Below the pieces are notes generated by a model that saw only the letters and a list, made by a program, of their open reading frames with translations, searched no databases and was not told the origin of the DNA. A stretch of DNA of 64,000 nt, from positions 1,054,001-1,118,000 of the forward strand of contig NZ_CP042345.1 of the NCBI RefSeq assembly GCF_007954425.1, written 5' to 3'. The first letter of the stretch is position 1; each line of letters begins with the position of its first letter. Below are positions 51,884 to 60,889 of this stretch, in pieces. The stretch is from Novosphingobium ginsenosidimutans (lineage in GTDB: Bacteria; Pseudomonadota; Alphaproteobacteria; Sphingomonadales; Sphingomonadaceae). A program made the position numbers and the translations under genes.

Positions 51884-53287
51884 ATGACCGCCAGGCGCAT
51901 CGCCTTCTGGCTGGGCCCGCTCGGCTTCCTCCTGACCCTGCTGACCCAGGCCCCGGCGGGCATGCCGGACCCTGCCTGGCCTACTGCCGGGCTGGTCTGG
52001 TGGATGGCGGCCTGGTGGATGACTGAAGCGCTGCCGCTGTCGGTCACCGCGCTGCTGCCGTTCATCGTCTTGCCGCTGGTCGGCGTGGCTGATGCCAACA
52101 AGACCGCCTCGACCTATTATTCGCCGGTCATGTTCCTGTTCCTCGGCGGGGCCTTCCTGGCCCTCGCGATTGAGCGGACCGGGCTGCATCGGCGGCTGGC
52201 GCTGGCGATCCTGTCCCGCGCCGGCCATTCGCCGCTGCGGCTGCTGCTGGCGGTGATGTGCGCCACGGCGCTGATCAGCATGTTCATTTCGAACACCTCG
52301 ACCGCACTGATCATGATGCCGATGGCACTGGCCATGCTCGCTTCTGGCGGCGTGCGCGAGGGTGAGACGCTGGGCATGGCCGGCGCCCTGCCGATGGGCG
52401 TGGCCTTTGCCGCGACGCTGGGCGGCTATGGCACGATCGTCGGCACGCCGACCAACGCGATTGCCGTCGCCCTGCTCCAGAAAAGCCTGGGGGTGGAGAT
52501 CAGCTTTGTCGAATGGTCGATGTACGGGCTGCCGCTGGTTGCCCTATCGGTCCCGCTGGCCGCACTGATCATCGCCAAGGTCCAGCGGATCGGCGAGAGC
52601 AGCTTTGATCCCGCCGCCGCTCGCGCCGCGATCCACTTGCCGCCGGCTTGGACCACACCGGAAAAGCGCCTGGCCCCGATCTTTGCCGTGACCGTGCTGG
52701 CCTGGGTGACCATGCCGCTGCTGAAGCCGCTGTTCCCGCCGGGCGGGCTCGATGACGGGACCATCGCCGCGCTAGCCGGGCTGACGCTGTTCTTCATCCC
52801 CGACGGCACGGGCCGTCCCCTGCTGAAGTGGGACGAGGCCAACCGCGCGCCCTGGGGCGTGATCCTGATGTTTGGCGGCGGCCTCGCGCTCGCCATGGGC
52901 ATGACCGAAAGTGGCCTTGCCGACTGGATGGGCCAGATGCTGCTGCCGCTGAAGGCTGTGCCACTGCCGATCGTGGCGCTGGTGCTGGTCGGCTTCGTCG
53001 TGCTTGTCACCGAGTTCGCCAGCAACATCGCTGCGGCCAGCGGGATCATGCCGGTGGTCGGCGCACTGGTGGTAGCGCTTGGGGCAGACCCGATCCTGCT
53101 CGCCCTGCCCGCCGCGCTCGCGGCCTCGTGGGGCTTCATGCTGCCGGCCGGGACCGGGCCCAATGCGCTGGCCTGGGCAACCGGCCATATCGCCCTGCCG
53201 CGCGTGCTCAAGGCTGGCTTAATGCTTGATCTCGCGGGTGTGCCGCTGATGGTCGGGGTCGTCTGGGCGGTTGCTGCGCTAACCTGA
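51884..53287 (+). CDS. SLC13/DASS family anion permease
   Basis: A 467-residue membrane protein with about eleven helices, with GGAGG before the ATG. The sodium/anion signature SNTSTALIMMPMALAML appears in helix 4-5, and the second repeat has TEFASNIAAASGIMPVVGAL, both SNT-type ion-binding loops of the divalent anion:sodium symporter family. GVADANKTASTYYSPVMFLFLGGAFLALAIERTGLHRRLA is also typical. The substrate is probably a di- or tricarboxylate or sulfate. Downstream is a sulfur-amino-acid gene, so sulfate is possible but unproven. Confidence 0.88.
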   Translation: MTARRIAFWLGPLGFLLTLLTQAPAGMPDPAWPTAGLVWWMAAWWMTEALPLSVTALLPFIVLPLVGVADANKTASTYYSPVMFLFLGGAFLALAIERTGLHRRLALAILSRAGHSPLRLLLAVMCATALISMFISNTSTALIMMPMALAMLASGGVREGETLGMAGALPMGVAFAATLGGYGTIVGTPTNAIAVALLQKSLGVEISFVEWSMYGLPLVALSVPLAALIIAKVQRIGESSFDPAAARAAIHLPPAWTTPEKRLAPIFAVTVLAWVTMPLLKPLFPPGGLDDGTIAALAGLTLFFIPDGTGRPLLKWDEANRAPWGVILMFGGGLALAMGMTESGLADWMGQMLLPLKAVPLPIVALVLVGFVVLVTEFASNIAAASGIMPVVGALVVALGADPILLALPAALAASWGFMLPAGTGPNALAWATGHIALPRVLKAGLMLDLAGVPLMVGVVWAVAALT

Positions 53288-53401
53288 TTCCGGTTGCAGT
53301 TGAAATCAGTTTTGCGGCCCGTTAGTCTGGTGTCATCCCGGACCGGGCGGAGATGCGCACCTGCGGAGGTTAGGCGCGCCAGGGCCCCCGGCACCGCTTC
53401 A

Positions 53402-53463
53402 GCTCCCGCCTTCCTGGGAGCGTCCGCGCCCATTCCAAAGGCGCAGCAGGAAGGACGCCAGCC
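53402..53463 (+). promoter_or_regulatory. Structured leader with anti-Shine-Dalgarno loop
   Basis: Stem GCTCCC (53402-53407) / GGGAGC (53416-53421) presents loop bases CCTTCCT (53409-53415), the exact complement of the ribosome-binding sequence AGGAAGG at 53448-53454. A competing stem pairs GCGTCCGCGCC (53420-53430) with GGCGC (53440-53444) and GGACGC (53453-53458). The two folds share bases, so they could act as a switch controlling translation of the next gene. I see no match to known SAM or SAH riboswitch consensus. Confidence 0.5.
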
Positions 53464-54750
53464 ATGGCCGACACGCGTAAACCCAAAGCCGCGATCACCC
53501 ATATCGGCAATCACGAACTCTCGCCCGCCACGCTGATGATGAGCCACGGCTATGATCCAGTGCTGTCCGAAGGCAGCCTGAAGGCCCCGATCTTCCTGAC
53601 CAGCACCTTTGCCTTCCCCAGCGCCGCCGATGGCAAGCGCTTCTTCGAAGGGATTACCGGTAAGGTTCCCGGCGGCACCGATGGCCTGGTCTATTCGCGC
53701 TTCAATGGCCCCAACCAGCAGATCCTCGAAGGCCGCCTCGCGCTGTGGGACGGCGCTGAAGAGGCGCTATGCTTTTCCAGCGGGATGACCGCGATCACCG
53801 TGCTGATGCTGGCGCTGTGCAATGCCGGGGACGTGATCGTCCACTCCGGCCCGCTTTATGCGGCCAGCGAAGGCTTCGTCGCCAAGCACATGAGCCGGTT
53901 CGGCGTGACCTACCGCGACTTCCCGGCCGGGGCGACCCGCGCCGAGATCGAGGCCGTGATTGAAGACGCCAAGGCCCTGGCCGCCAAGCAGGGCGGCAAG
54001 GTTGCGATGATCTATCTGGAAAGCCCGGCCAACCCGACCAATGCCCTGGTCGATGTCGAGGCGGTGCGAGATGCCCGCAACGCCGCGCTGGGTGCCGAAT
54101 GCCCGATCGCGATCGACAACACCTTCCTCGGCCCGCTCTGGGCCCGCCCGATCGACCAGGGCGCGGACCTGGTGGTCTACTCGCTAACCAAGTACGTCGG
54201 CGGTCATTCCGACCTTGTCGCCGGATCGGTCTCTGGCGCGAAGAAGTGGCTCACCCCGATCCGGATGCTGCGCAACACCATGGGCGGGATCGCCGATCCC
54301 AACACCGCCTGGATGCTGCTGCGCAGCCTAGAGACGGTCGAACTGCGCATGGCCCGCGCTGGTGAGAATGCCGCCAAGGTCTGCGCCTGGCTCAAGGACC
54401 ATCCGAAAGTCGAGGGCCTTGGCTATCTCGGCATGATCGACGATCCGCGCCAGCAGGATATCTATGGCCGCCACTGCAGCGGTGCAGGCAGCACCTTTTC
54501 CCTGCTGCTCAAGGGCGGCGAGGCGGAATGCTTCCGCTTCCTCGATGCCCTCAGGATCGCCAAGCTGGCGGTCAGCCTGGGCGGGACCGAGACGCTGGCC
54601 AGTCACCCGGCCAGCATGACGCACCTCTCGGTGCCGGACGAGCGCAAGGCCGCGCTGGGCATCACCGACAACCTGGTGCGGATCTCGATCGGGATCGAGG
54701 CCGCCGATGACCTGATCGCCGATTTCGAACAGGCGCTGGCGGCGGTCTGA
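53464..54750 (+). CDS. Cystathionine gamma-synthase family PLP enzyme
   Basis: A 428-residue Cys/Met metabolism PLP-dependent enzyme. It has YSRFNGPNQQILEGRLALWDGAEEALCFSSGM (PLP-phosphate region), IYLESPANPTNALVDVEAV, AIDNTFLGPLWARPIDQGADLVVYSLTKYVGGHSDLVAGSV (active-site Lys in SLTKY), and LAVSLGGTETLASHPASMTH near the end. It could be cystathionine gamma-synthase/lyase or a related gamma-elimination or -replacement enzyme in methionine or cysteine metabolism. Which cannot be told from sequence alone. A structured leader with an anti-SD precedes it. Confidence 0.92.
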   Translation: MADTRKPKAAITHIGNHELSPATLMMSHGYDPVLSEGSLKAPIFLTSTFAFPSAADGKRFFEGITGKVPGGTDGLVYSRFNGPNQQILEGRLALWDGAEEALCFSSGMTAITVLMLALCNAGDVIVHSGPLYAASEGFVAKHMSRFGVTYRDFPAGATRAEIEAVIEDAKALAAKQGGKVAMIYLESPANPTNALVDVEAVRDARNAALGAECPIAIDNTFLGPLWARPIDQGADLVVYSLTKYVGGHSDLVAGSVSGAKKWLTPIRMLRNTMGGIADPNTAWMLLRSLETVELRMARAGENAAKVCAWLKDHPKVEGLGYLGMIDDPRQQDIYGRHCSGAGSTFSLLLKGGEAECFRFLDALRIAKLAVSLGGTETLASHPASMTHLSVPDERKAALGITDNLVRISIGIEAADDLIADFEQALAAV

Positions 54751-54772
54751 CCCGCCGCCAGCCGCCCGCCGA

Positions 54773-56101
54773 TCAGAGCTTCATCGGCTGGCGCTGCCAA
54801 TAGGTCAGCGAACGCCACAACCATTCGAACGGGCCAAAGCGGAAGTATTTCAGCCAGATCACGCTCCAGATGAACTCGGCAACCCAGATCGCGCCGACGA
54901 CGTAATAGAGCTCGTGCCGCTCCAGCTGGCCCCACAGGCCCAGGCCCGGCCCGAAGCTGTAGAACAGCCAGGTGCAGACGATCGTCTGCATCAGGTAGTT
55001 GCTGAGCGCCATCGTGCCAACCGCCGCCATGCCGCGCTGGAACGCCTTGAACAGACCAGACTTGATGAAGGCCAGCAGTAGGCCAAGGTGGCCGATAACC
55101 ATGGCGAGCCGGCTGATCTCGTAAGTCGTGTCCGCCTGCCGTGCGGCCACGATGTCAAAGCCGGACCCGACGATCAGGTTCATCTCATAAAAGCCCAGCG
55201 GCAGGCCGATACCATAGCCCGCCACCACCATGCCGAGGTAGAACTGCATCGAACGCTGCGCCCCAAGCACGCCCAGCTTGAGCAGCGCCATACCGATCAG
55301 CATGAAGGGCACCATGTCGAAGAAGAAGAAGAACGGCAGGCCGATCCACTGGAACTCGAAGCTGCCCGGCAGCTGCCCGCTGACCGCGTCGAGGTAGGAC
55401 CCGCTGTGCCAGGCCTTTTGCTCAGCCGCGTTTTCCGGGGTCGGGGTCCAATGGCTCAGCTCACGCTCCCATCCTTCGATGGCCTGCTCCTGCTCGGCGG
55501 TCAGCTTGGTGCCGGCTGCCTTGGCCGTCAGCGCCGCAGTCGCGGTTGCCTTGGTCTCAGCCAGGCTCTTGGCTCCGCCGAACGACATTACCGTGGCGAC
55601 CAGCAAGAGCGCGCCGGCAATGATCAGCAAGCGGCGCGGCGCCAGCTTGCGGAACGAGAACAGCACCAGCCCGCACAGCGAATAGGCAAACAGGATCTCG
55701 CCAGTCCATAGTAGCAGAGTCCAGTGGATCACGCCGAACAGCATCATCCACAGCATCCGGCGGAAATGGACCTCGGCGGCCATGATGCCCGCGCCGGCTT
55801 GCTCCATCCGCTCGGTCAGGAGCACGATCCCGGCCCCGAACAGCAGCGAGAAGATGCCCCGCATCGTTCCTTCGAAACCAACGTTGATGATCTTGAAGGC
55901 CAGCAGGTTGGGTCCCTCCGCCCCGCCCGCCACGGTTGGATTGCCATAGGCCTGGAACAGCAGGCCAAAGGCCGTGATGTTCATGGCCAAGATGCCGAAG
56001 ACGGCAATTCCGCGCAGGATATCGAGCGATTCGACGCGCGCCGCCTTGGTAACTGGCGCTACGGCGTCCCGACCTTCGAAGGTCGGATTGTCTTCAGCCA
56101 T
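54773..56101 (-). CDS. DUF418 family membrane protein
   Basis: A 442-residue protein of about ten membrane helices. It starts with the usual RVESLDILRGIAVFGILAMNI and ends with the DUF418 C-terminal signature WLKYFRFGPFEWLWRSLTYWQRQPM, including GTMALSNYLMQTIVCTWLFY. Function is unknown for the family. A hydrophilic loop of about 80 residues (around 185-265) is Ala/Thr-rich. It runs convergent with the cystathionine gamma-synthase gene. Confidence 0.92.
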   Translation of the reverse strand: MAEDNPTFEGRDAVAPVTKAARVESLDILRGIAVFGILAMNITAFGLLFQAYGNPTVAGGAEGPNLLAFKIINVGFEGTMRGIFSLLFGAGIVLLTERMEQAGAGIMAAEVHFRRMLWMMLFGVIHWTLLLWTGEILFAYSLCGLVLFSFRKLAPRRLLIIAGALLLVATVMSFGGAKSLAETKATATAALTAKAAGTKLTAEQEQAIEGWERELSHWTPTPENAAEQKAWHSGSYLDAVSGQLPGSFEFQWIGLPFFFFFDMVPFMLIGMALLKLGVLGAQRSMQFYLGMVVAGYGIGLPLGFYEMNLIVGSGFDIVAARQADTTYEISRLAMVIGHLGLLLAFIKSGLFKAFQRGMAAVGTMALSNYLMQTIVCTWLFYSFGPGLGLWGQLERHELYYVVGAIWVAEFIWSVIWLKYFRFGPFEWLWRSLTYWQRQPMKL

Positions 56102-56253
56102 CGGACTTCTCCCCGGGCGGGGAAAGCGCGACCCGATAACTGCCCCTGTTGAGCCGGCCCACCCTTCCGGCTGCGGACATTGTGGAAGCTACGCGGGCCA
56201 TCGCCATCGGGCAAGGGTTGATAGCGACGGCAGCTTCTGCTTGAGGCAGGGGC

Positions 56254-56730
56254 ATGAGCGAGCACACCCACGACAAGTTGCAACAGGACGCACCCACCCG
56301 CCGCCCGGGCCTGGCCCAGGTCGCCGAAGGCCAGTGGGCCGGGTGGTATCACTGGGAACCGGTCGACTATTTCGAAGAGCACGCTGGCCCGTTCTACTGC
56401 AAGCCCGAGGGTGAAGGCATCCTCTGCGGCTTCATCCCCGAGGCCAAGAACCGCAACGGCGGCGGCAATATCCACGGCGGCGCGCTGATGACCTTTGCTG
56501 ACTATGCGCTGTTCATGATCGCCGGCGGCATGGACACTTCGGTCCACGGCGTGACGATGAACATGAACTGCGATTTCGTCGGCGCGGCCGAACCCGGCCG
56601 GCTGCTGACTGCGCGCGGCGAGGTGGTCCGGGCCGGCGGCAGCGTCGTTTTCGTGCGCGGGATCATCGACGATGCCGGCCGCAACGTCCTGTCGTTCTCG
56701 GCCTCGATCAAGCGTTTCAAGAAGGGTTGA
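56254..56730 (+). CDS. PaaI-type hotdog thioesterase
   Basis: A 158-residue hotdog-fold acyl-CoA thioesterase. The active-site region is NRNGGGNIHGGALMTFADYALFM, with HGG and the downstream Asp conserved in the PaaI group. The C-terminal strand DAGRNVLSFSASIKRFKKG is typical. It hydrolyses acyl- or aryl-CoA esters. The end overlaps the convergent GNAT gene by 14 bases. Confidence 0.9.
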   Translation: MSEHTHDKLQQDAPTRRPGLAQVAEGQWAGWYHWEPVDYFEEHAGPFYCKPEGEGILCGFIPEAKNRNGGGNIHGGALMTFADYALFMIAGGMDTSVHGVTMNMNCDFVGAAEPGRLLTARGEVVRAGGSVVFVRGIIDDAGRNVLSFSASIKRFKKG

Positions 56731-57244
56731 GCGCCAGCTCCAGGTAGACGCTGTCGCACCATTCGCCGCCAACCAGCCAGGTCCGATTGGCTCGTCCTGT
56801 CTCGATAAAGCCCGCGCGTTCAAGCAGGCGCAGCGAAGCGGCATTGCGCGGATCGACATCGGCCCTGAGCCGCGGCAGGCCGCGTCTGCGCATATAGTGG
56901 ACCAGCCCGGCCAGAGCCTCGCTGGCCAGGCCCTGGCCGTGAAAGGCCGGATGCAGCAGATAGCCGAACTCCGGCAGCCGCCAGCAGCCCATCTTGCCGA
57001 TCGGCTGGCCCTGGTATTCGATCACGAAATCGTCGCTGATCAGCGGATCGGCGGCGATCATGTCGGCCAGCCATTGCTCGGTCATGGCCAGGTCTGGATG
57101 GGGCGGCGTGGCCCAATAGCGCATCACGCCGGGATCGCTCATTGCGGCATGGAACATCGCAAGGTCATCCGGGCGGGCGCGGCGCAAAACTACGCGGCCC
57201 GCCTCAATCCGGTCCTGGCGGGTAGCTGGATCTAGCCCTTCCAC
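56717..57244 (-). CDS. GNAT family N-acetyltransferase
   Basis: A 175-residue RimJ/RimL-like acetyltransferase: GRVVLRRARPDDLAMFHAAMSDPGVMRYWATPPH at the start, FVIEYQGQPIGKMGCWRLPEFGYLLHPAFHGQGLASEALAGLVHYM (acetyl-CoA loop HGQGLASEA), and DVDPRNAASLRLLERAGFIETGR at the end. The target is not known; this subtype acetylates proteins or small amines. The start lies inside the end of the J-domain gene (13-base overlap), so the two are cotranscribed. Confidence 0.93.
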   Translation of the reverse strand: MEGLDPATRQDRIEAGRVVLRRARPDDLAMFHAAMSDPGVMRYWATPPHPDLAMTEQWLADMIAADPLISDDFVIEYQGQPIGKMGCWRLPEFGYLLHPAFHGQGLASEALAGLVHYMRRRGLPRLRADVDPRNAASLRLLERAGFIETGRANRTWLVGGEWCDSVYLELALNPS

Positions 57245-57765
57245 TCCCGCCGTTCCTCGGCTGCACGCAGAACTTCGTAGGCCAGTTGCAGCGCCTGAAA
57301 GGCCTTGGCGGCTTCCTCGTCGCCGGGGCGCAGGTCAGGGTGGACCTGCTTGGCCTTGGCCCGGTAGCTCTTCTTGATCGCCCCGAAATCGGCGTCGGGT
57401 TCCAGCTCGAGCAGGTCAAGCGCGCGCAATTCGTCGCGGCTGCGAGTGCCATCGCCCGAACCGGCCCAGGCATAGTGCGCCGATTCCTTGAAGCCTTCGT
57501 GGGTCTGGCGCTCCTTCGCCTCGCGTTCAGCGGCTTCTTCGGCGGTAAGGCCGGCGAAGTAGTCCCAGCCGCGATTGTATTCGGCCGCATGGTCCTGGCA
57601 GAACATCCAGCGGTCCGGGCTGTTGGGCGATTTGGGCGCGGGGCAGGTCCCGGGCTCGGTGCAGCCGGCACGGTCGCACAACCGGACCTGCACGGTTTCG
57701 CGCGCACCGCCGTAGCCGCCCCAGCGCGGGAAGCCCCAATTGTCGGATCGGCGTGCCCTGCTCAT
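57232..57765 (-). CDS. J-domain (DnaJ-like) protein
   Basis: About 177 residues from ATG at 57765. The C-terminal 60 residues are a J domain: ALDLLELEPDADFGAIKKSYRAKAKQVHPDLRPGDEEAAKAFQALQLAYEVL, with the HPD motif. The N-terminal part has CDRAGCTEPGTCPAPKSPNSPDRWMFCQDHAAEYN, a Cys/His set that may bind zinc. Co-chaperones of this layout are conserved in alphaproteobacteria. It is upstream of GNAT on the same strand. Confidence 0.9.
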   Translation of the reverse strand: MSRARRSDNWGFPRWGGYGGARETVQVRLCDRAGCTEPGTCPAPKSPNSPDRWMFCQDHAAEYNRGWDYFAGLTAEEAAEREAKERQTHEGFKESAHYAWAGSGDGTRSRDELRALDLLELEPDADFGAIKKSYRAKAKQVHPDLRPGDEEAAKAFQALQLAYEVLRAAEERREWKG

Positions 57766-57909
57766 CCCGCCGCGATAGGCCTTCCCACCGAGTCCGCGCA
57801 AGCGAAAGCGGCCTTCAGGGAAAGTTCAGGAATGGCAGGCAAAAGTCCGTATTGCATTGCAGCATGTGCAGGCGCATCTGCCGCACGCGATTTCCGCCGG
57901 AGTTTCACC

Positions 57910-58089
57910 ATGATGAGCAAGCAACTCGCCGTGTCGATTGCCGCCTCAGTGCTGGCGATGGCGGCCTATGCCCTGCTGGGAGTCGATATGCCCGGCCCCA
58001 GCCTGCAGAACGAAGGGCCGCGCTGGTCGGCCCATGCCGACACCTCGGCCCTGCCCGATATCGGCCAGCTGCTGCCGACGCTGCAGTAA
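57910..58089 (+). CDS. Short membrane-anchored or exported protein, unknown
   Basis: A 59-residue product from ATG at 57910 (GGAG nine bases upstream): MMSKQLAVSIAASVLAMAAYAL is a signal or anchor helix, followed by GVDMPGPSLQNEGPRWSA and an Ala/Leu-rich tail. I do not recognise it. It sits between the J-domain gene (divergent) and the pal gene (convergent), with no partner. Confidence 0.55.
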   Translation: MMSKQLAVSIAASVLAMAAYALLGVDMPGPSLQNEGPRWSAHADTSALPDIGQLLPTLQ

Positions 58090-58112
58090 GCAGCGCCGGT
58101 CAACCGTCTTCC

Positions 58113-58628
58113 TCAGTCGATCGTAATCGTCACCGCACGGCGGTTCCGGGCCCAGCTTTCCTCATCCGAGCCGAGCGCCACCGGGCGCTCCTTGCCGTAG
58201 CTGACCGTGGTCAGCCGCCCGGCGTCAACACCCAGCGAGACGAGGTAGTTCTTCGCAGCATTGGCGCGGCGTTCCCCCAGTGCAAGGTTGTATTCGCGGG
58301 TGCCGCGCTCGTCGGCATGGCCCTCGATCGTGGCGCGCTTGCCCGGGTACTTCTGCAGCCACCCGGCCTGGGCCTGGAGCGCAGCCTGATCCGCCGCGTC
58401 GACATTGAACTTGTCGGTATCGAAGTAGATCGTGTCCTGGCCCATCATCTGGGCAACGAAGTCGGCCTGACTGCCGGGTGCAGGCGCGGAGGAAGTGCCC
58501 TCGGTCGAGCCGGTCGAAACCGCCGGACCCGGATCGGGCGGAAGCTGCTGGGGGGCCTTCTTCGAGCAGGCGCCCAGCGCCAGCGCGGCCGCGATCACGG
58601 CGGTGAGGGTCAGGCGGGTCTTGGCCAT
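58113..58628 (-). CDS. pal: Peptidoglycan-associated lipoprotein Pal
   Basis: A 171-residue lipoprotein from ATG at 58628 (AAAGGAGA upstream). The signal ends ALALGACSKK (lipobox). The OmpA-like domain has IYFDTDKFNVDAADQAALQAQAGWL and RATIEGHADERGTREYNLALGERRANAAKNYLVSLGV, which binds peptidoglycan through its Asp/Arg residues. Pal anchors the outer membrane to the wall and is the last gene of the tol-pal operon here. Confidence 0.96.
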   Translation of the reverse strand: MAKTRLTLTAVIAAALALGACSKKAPQQLPPDPGPAVSTGSTEGTSSAPAPGSQADFVAQMMGQDTIYFDTDKFNVDAADQAALQAQAGWLQKYPGKRATIEGHADERGTREYNLALGERRANAAKNYLVSLGVDAGRLTTVSYGKERPVALGSDEESWARNRRAVTITID

Positions 58629-58699
58629 GGAACTCTCCTTTGAATTTCGAGCATTGTGATGGTGCGGTAACAACCGAGTCAATGGCGATCTGGGTTCCA

Positions 58700-60073
58700 T
58701 CAGGGACGAAGTGGTCCCCAGGCGGGATCGGAGCCATCGACCGGAGTTTGCAGACGCCGCTCGTTGCGACCGGTCAGGTCAACCTGCCAGAGCGAGGCCT
58801 TGCCGCTGCCCCGCGCGGTCCGGAAGAACTGGATAATCCGGCCGTTGGGCGCCCAGGTCGGTGCTTCGTCCTGCCACGAATCGGTCAGATAGCGCAGCTC
58901 GCCGCCGCCCGGGCCCATCACCGCGATGCGGAGATTGCCGGCGATATGAGTAAAGGCGATCTGGTCGCCGCGCGGGCTCCATTCGGGCGTTGCGGCGCGC
59001 CCGCCAAAGAAGCTGATCCGCTTTTGGCCCGAGCCATCGGCGTTCATTACATAGACCTGCTGGCTGCCCGAACGGTCGCTTTCGAACACGATCCGGCTGC
59101 CATCGGGTGAGAACGAGCCGCCGATGTCGATCCCGGGCGTATCGGTCAGCCGCACTGCCGCGCCGCCGCTGGCCGGCATCTTGTAGATGTCAGTATTGCC
59201 GGCAACCGCCATCGAATAGAGCACCCATTTTCCATCGGGCGACCAGCGCGGCGCGAACAGCGGGTTCTGGCTCTGCAGCAGCAGCCGCTGGCTGCCCCGC
59301 TCCAGATCGTAGATGTAGATCCGGGGCTGACCGTTGAAGTAGCTGAGGTAAAGGATCGACTTGTAGTCGGGCGAATAGCGCGGGGTCAGCGCCGTAGTCT
59401 GCCCGGTGGTCAGGTAGCGGTGGTTGGCCCCATCCGAATCCATGATCGCCAGCCGCTTCATCCGCCGGTCCTTGGGTCCCGTCTCGGCGATATAGGCGAT
59501 GCGGCTGTCGAAGAACGGGCTTTCGCCCGAGAGGCGGGCATAGACCATGTCCGAACACTTGTGCGCCGCGCGGCGCCAGTCACCCGGGGCGACCTGCCAG
59601 GCGGCGCTCGCCAGCTGCTGCTTCAGGGCAACGTCGTAGAGATAGCAGCCAACCAGCAGCTGGTCGCCATCGCCGGGGCGGACAAAGCCCTGAACCAGCA
59701 TTTCGGCACTGCGCCCGGACCAGGTATCGAAGCTGGGGGTGCGGACCTCCTCAAACGCCGGGCGCGGCAGGCTGTCTGGCCCGACCGGTTTGAACAGGCC
59801 GTTGTTCTTGAGATTGGCGGTGATCACCTGGGCGAGGCTGTAACCCAGCGCCCCGGTCGAGCCGGCGCTGGTTGCGGTCGGCACATCGGCATTGGTGGCA
59901 AAGGCCGGAATCGCGATGCCAAGGTCCTGCCAGTCGCTTTCGTCGGAAACCGAGCCTGACAGCCCTTCCTCAGCCGGGACGGCCACGGTCGGCTGCGGCG
60001 TGGGGGTGGACTGCTGCGCCAGCAGCGGCGACCCGGCCAGCAGGGCAAGTACGGCAAGCGAGGTACGGATCAT
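58700..60073 (-). CDS. tolB: Tol-Pal system periplasmic protein TolB
   Basis: A 457-residue exported protein (signal peptide ending LLAQQS). The N-terminal TolB domain (TGALGYSLAQVITANLKNNGLFKPV) is followed by a WD40-like beta propeller with repeats such as RYSPDYKSILYLSYFNGQPRIYIYDLE, PRWSPDGKWVLYSMA, GGSFSPDGSRIVFESDRSGSQQVYVM and PEWSPRGDQIAFTHIAG. It interacts with Pal and TolA. Its start overlaps the tolA stop (ATGA). Confidence 0.97.
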   Translation of the reverse strand: MIRTSLAVLALLAGSPLLAQQSTPTPQPTVAVPAEEGLSGSVSDESDWQDLGIAIPAFATNADVPTATSAGSTGALGYSLAQVITANLKNNGLFKPVGPDSLPRPAFEEVRTPSFDTWSGRSAEMLVQGFVRPGDGDQLLVGCYLYDVALKQQLASAAWQVAPGDWRRAAHKCSDMVYARLSGESPFFDSRIAYIAETGPKDRRMKRLAIMDSDGANHRYLTTGQTTALTPRYSPDYKSILYLSYFNGQPRIYIYDLERGSQRLLLQSQNPLFAPRWSPDGKWVLYSMAVAGNTDIYKMPASGGAAVRLTDTPGIDIGGSFSPDGSRIVFESDRSGSQQVYVMNADGSGQKRISFFGGRAATPEWSPRGDQIAFTHIAGNLRIAVMGPGGGELRYLTDSWQDEAPTWAPNGRIIQFFRTARGSGKASLWQVDLTGRNERRLQTPVDGSDPAWGPLRP

Positions 60074-60885
60074 TGCGACAGCTTTCGGTCAAAACGGAAG
60101 GTGGTGATACGTTTCCACGCCGGATAGAACTCATCCGGCAGGTTGAAGGGCGCAGCCAGGCGCACGGCGCGAATCGCCTGCTCGGCGTGGCGCGCAGCTT
60201 GGGCGCGGTTGGCATCGGTAATGCCTTCCTGCCGAACCACCCGGGGATTGCCGGCCAGTGAGCCATCGGGGTTGAGATCCCAGGTCAGGATGGTCACCAG
60301 CAGTTCGGCTTCAGCCCCCTGCGGCGCGACCCATTTGGGCTTCAACTGGCGCGAGATCGCCCCTGAAAGCGCCGAGCGCACCGCCGGGCCGATCGTGGCG
60401 GCAGGCGGCGGGCCGGGCGGGGCCTTGGCCGTGCCGCTGGGGCTACCTTTCAGGAAATCATCGCCGATCCGGCTCGCGCCGGGTTTGGTTACGGCCTTGG
60501 CCGGCGGTGCCTTTGGCGCGGGCGTGGCGGCCTTGGCTGGCGGGGCCTTGGCGGGGGTAGCCTTGATTAGCGGCGCGGGCCTGGGCGGCGGCGCGATGGT
60601 GGCGCGTGGCAGCGGCTTGGGCAGGGGTTCGGGCTGAGCCACGGGCGCGGGGTGCGGGGCCGCCTGTTCGCCCAGTTCGGGTGCTTCCTCCGCTGCCGCA
60701 GGGGCGGTGGAGGGTGAGGTCGAGATCAGCCCGACGTCGTCGCTTAGCGTCACGGTAATCCGCTCGGGCGGCGGCAAGGGAAGGGCGCTCGGCCGGATCG
60801 TCAGCACCAGCACCAGCACAACGTGCGCCGCCACCGCAGCCAGCAGCGCCAGTCCTTCATCGCGGCGAAGAGCGGTCACGGCCAT
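60070..60885 (-). CDS. tolA: TolA-type energy transducer (TonB-like C-terminus)
   Basis: About 271 residues from the ATG at 60885 (AGGACTGAG upstream); a GTG at 60909 would overlap tolR. One membrane helix (GLALLAAVAAHVVLVLVLTI) is followed by a Pro/Ala/Lys-rich spacer (about 60-150) and a C-terminal domain (SGAISRQLKPKWVAPQG...ELLVTILTWDLNPDGSL) of TonB/TolA type. It spans the periplasm linking TolQR to TolB and Pal. It is shorter than enterobacterial TolA. Confidence 0.92.
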   Translation of the reverse strand: MAVTALRRDEGLALLAAVAAHVVLVLVLTIRPSALPLPPPERITVTLSDDVGLISTSPSTAPAAAEEAPELGEQAAPHPAPVAQPEPLPKPLPRATIAPPPRPAPLIKATPAKAPPAKAATPAPKAPPAKAVTKPGASRIGDDFLKGSPSGTAKAPPGPPPAATIGPAVRSALSGAISRQLKPKWVAPQGAEAELLVTILTWDLNPDGSLAGNPRVVRQEGITDANRAQAARHAEQAIRAVRLAAPFNLPDEFYPAWKRITTFRFDRKLSQ

Positions 60886-60889
60886 CGGC

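Noticed and set aside
53294-53463. A SAM-II or cobalamin riboswitch before the cystathionine gamma-synthase gene
   Set aside because: I looked for the conserved cores of these classes by eye and did not find them; only the anti-SD pairing is supported.
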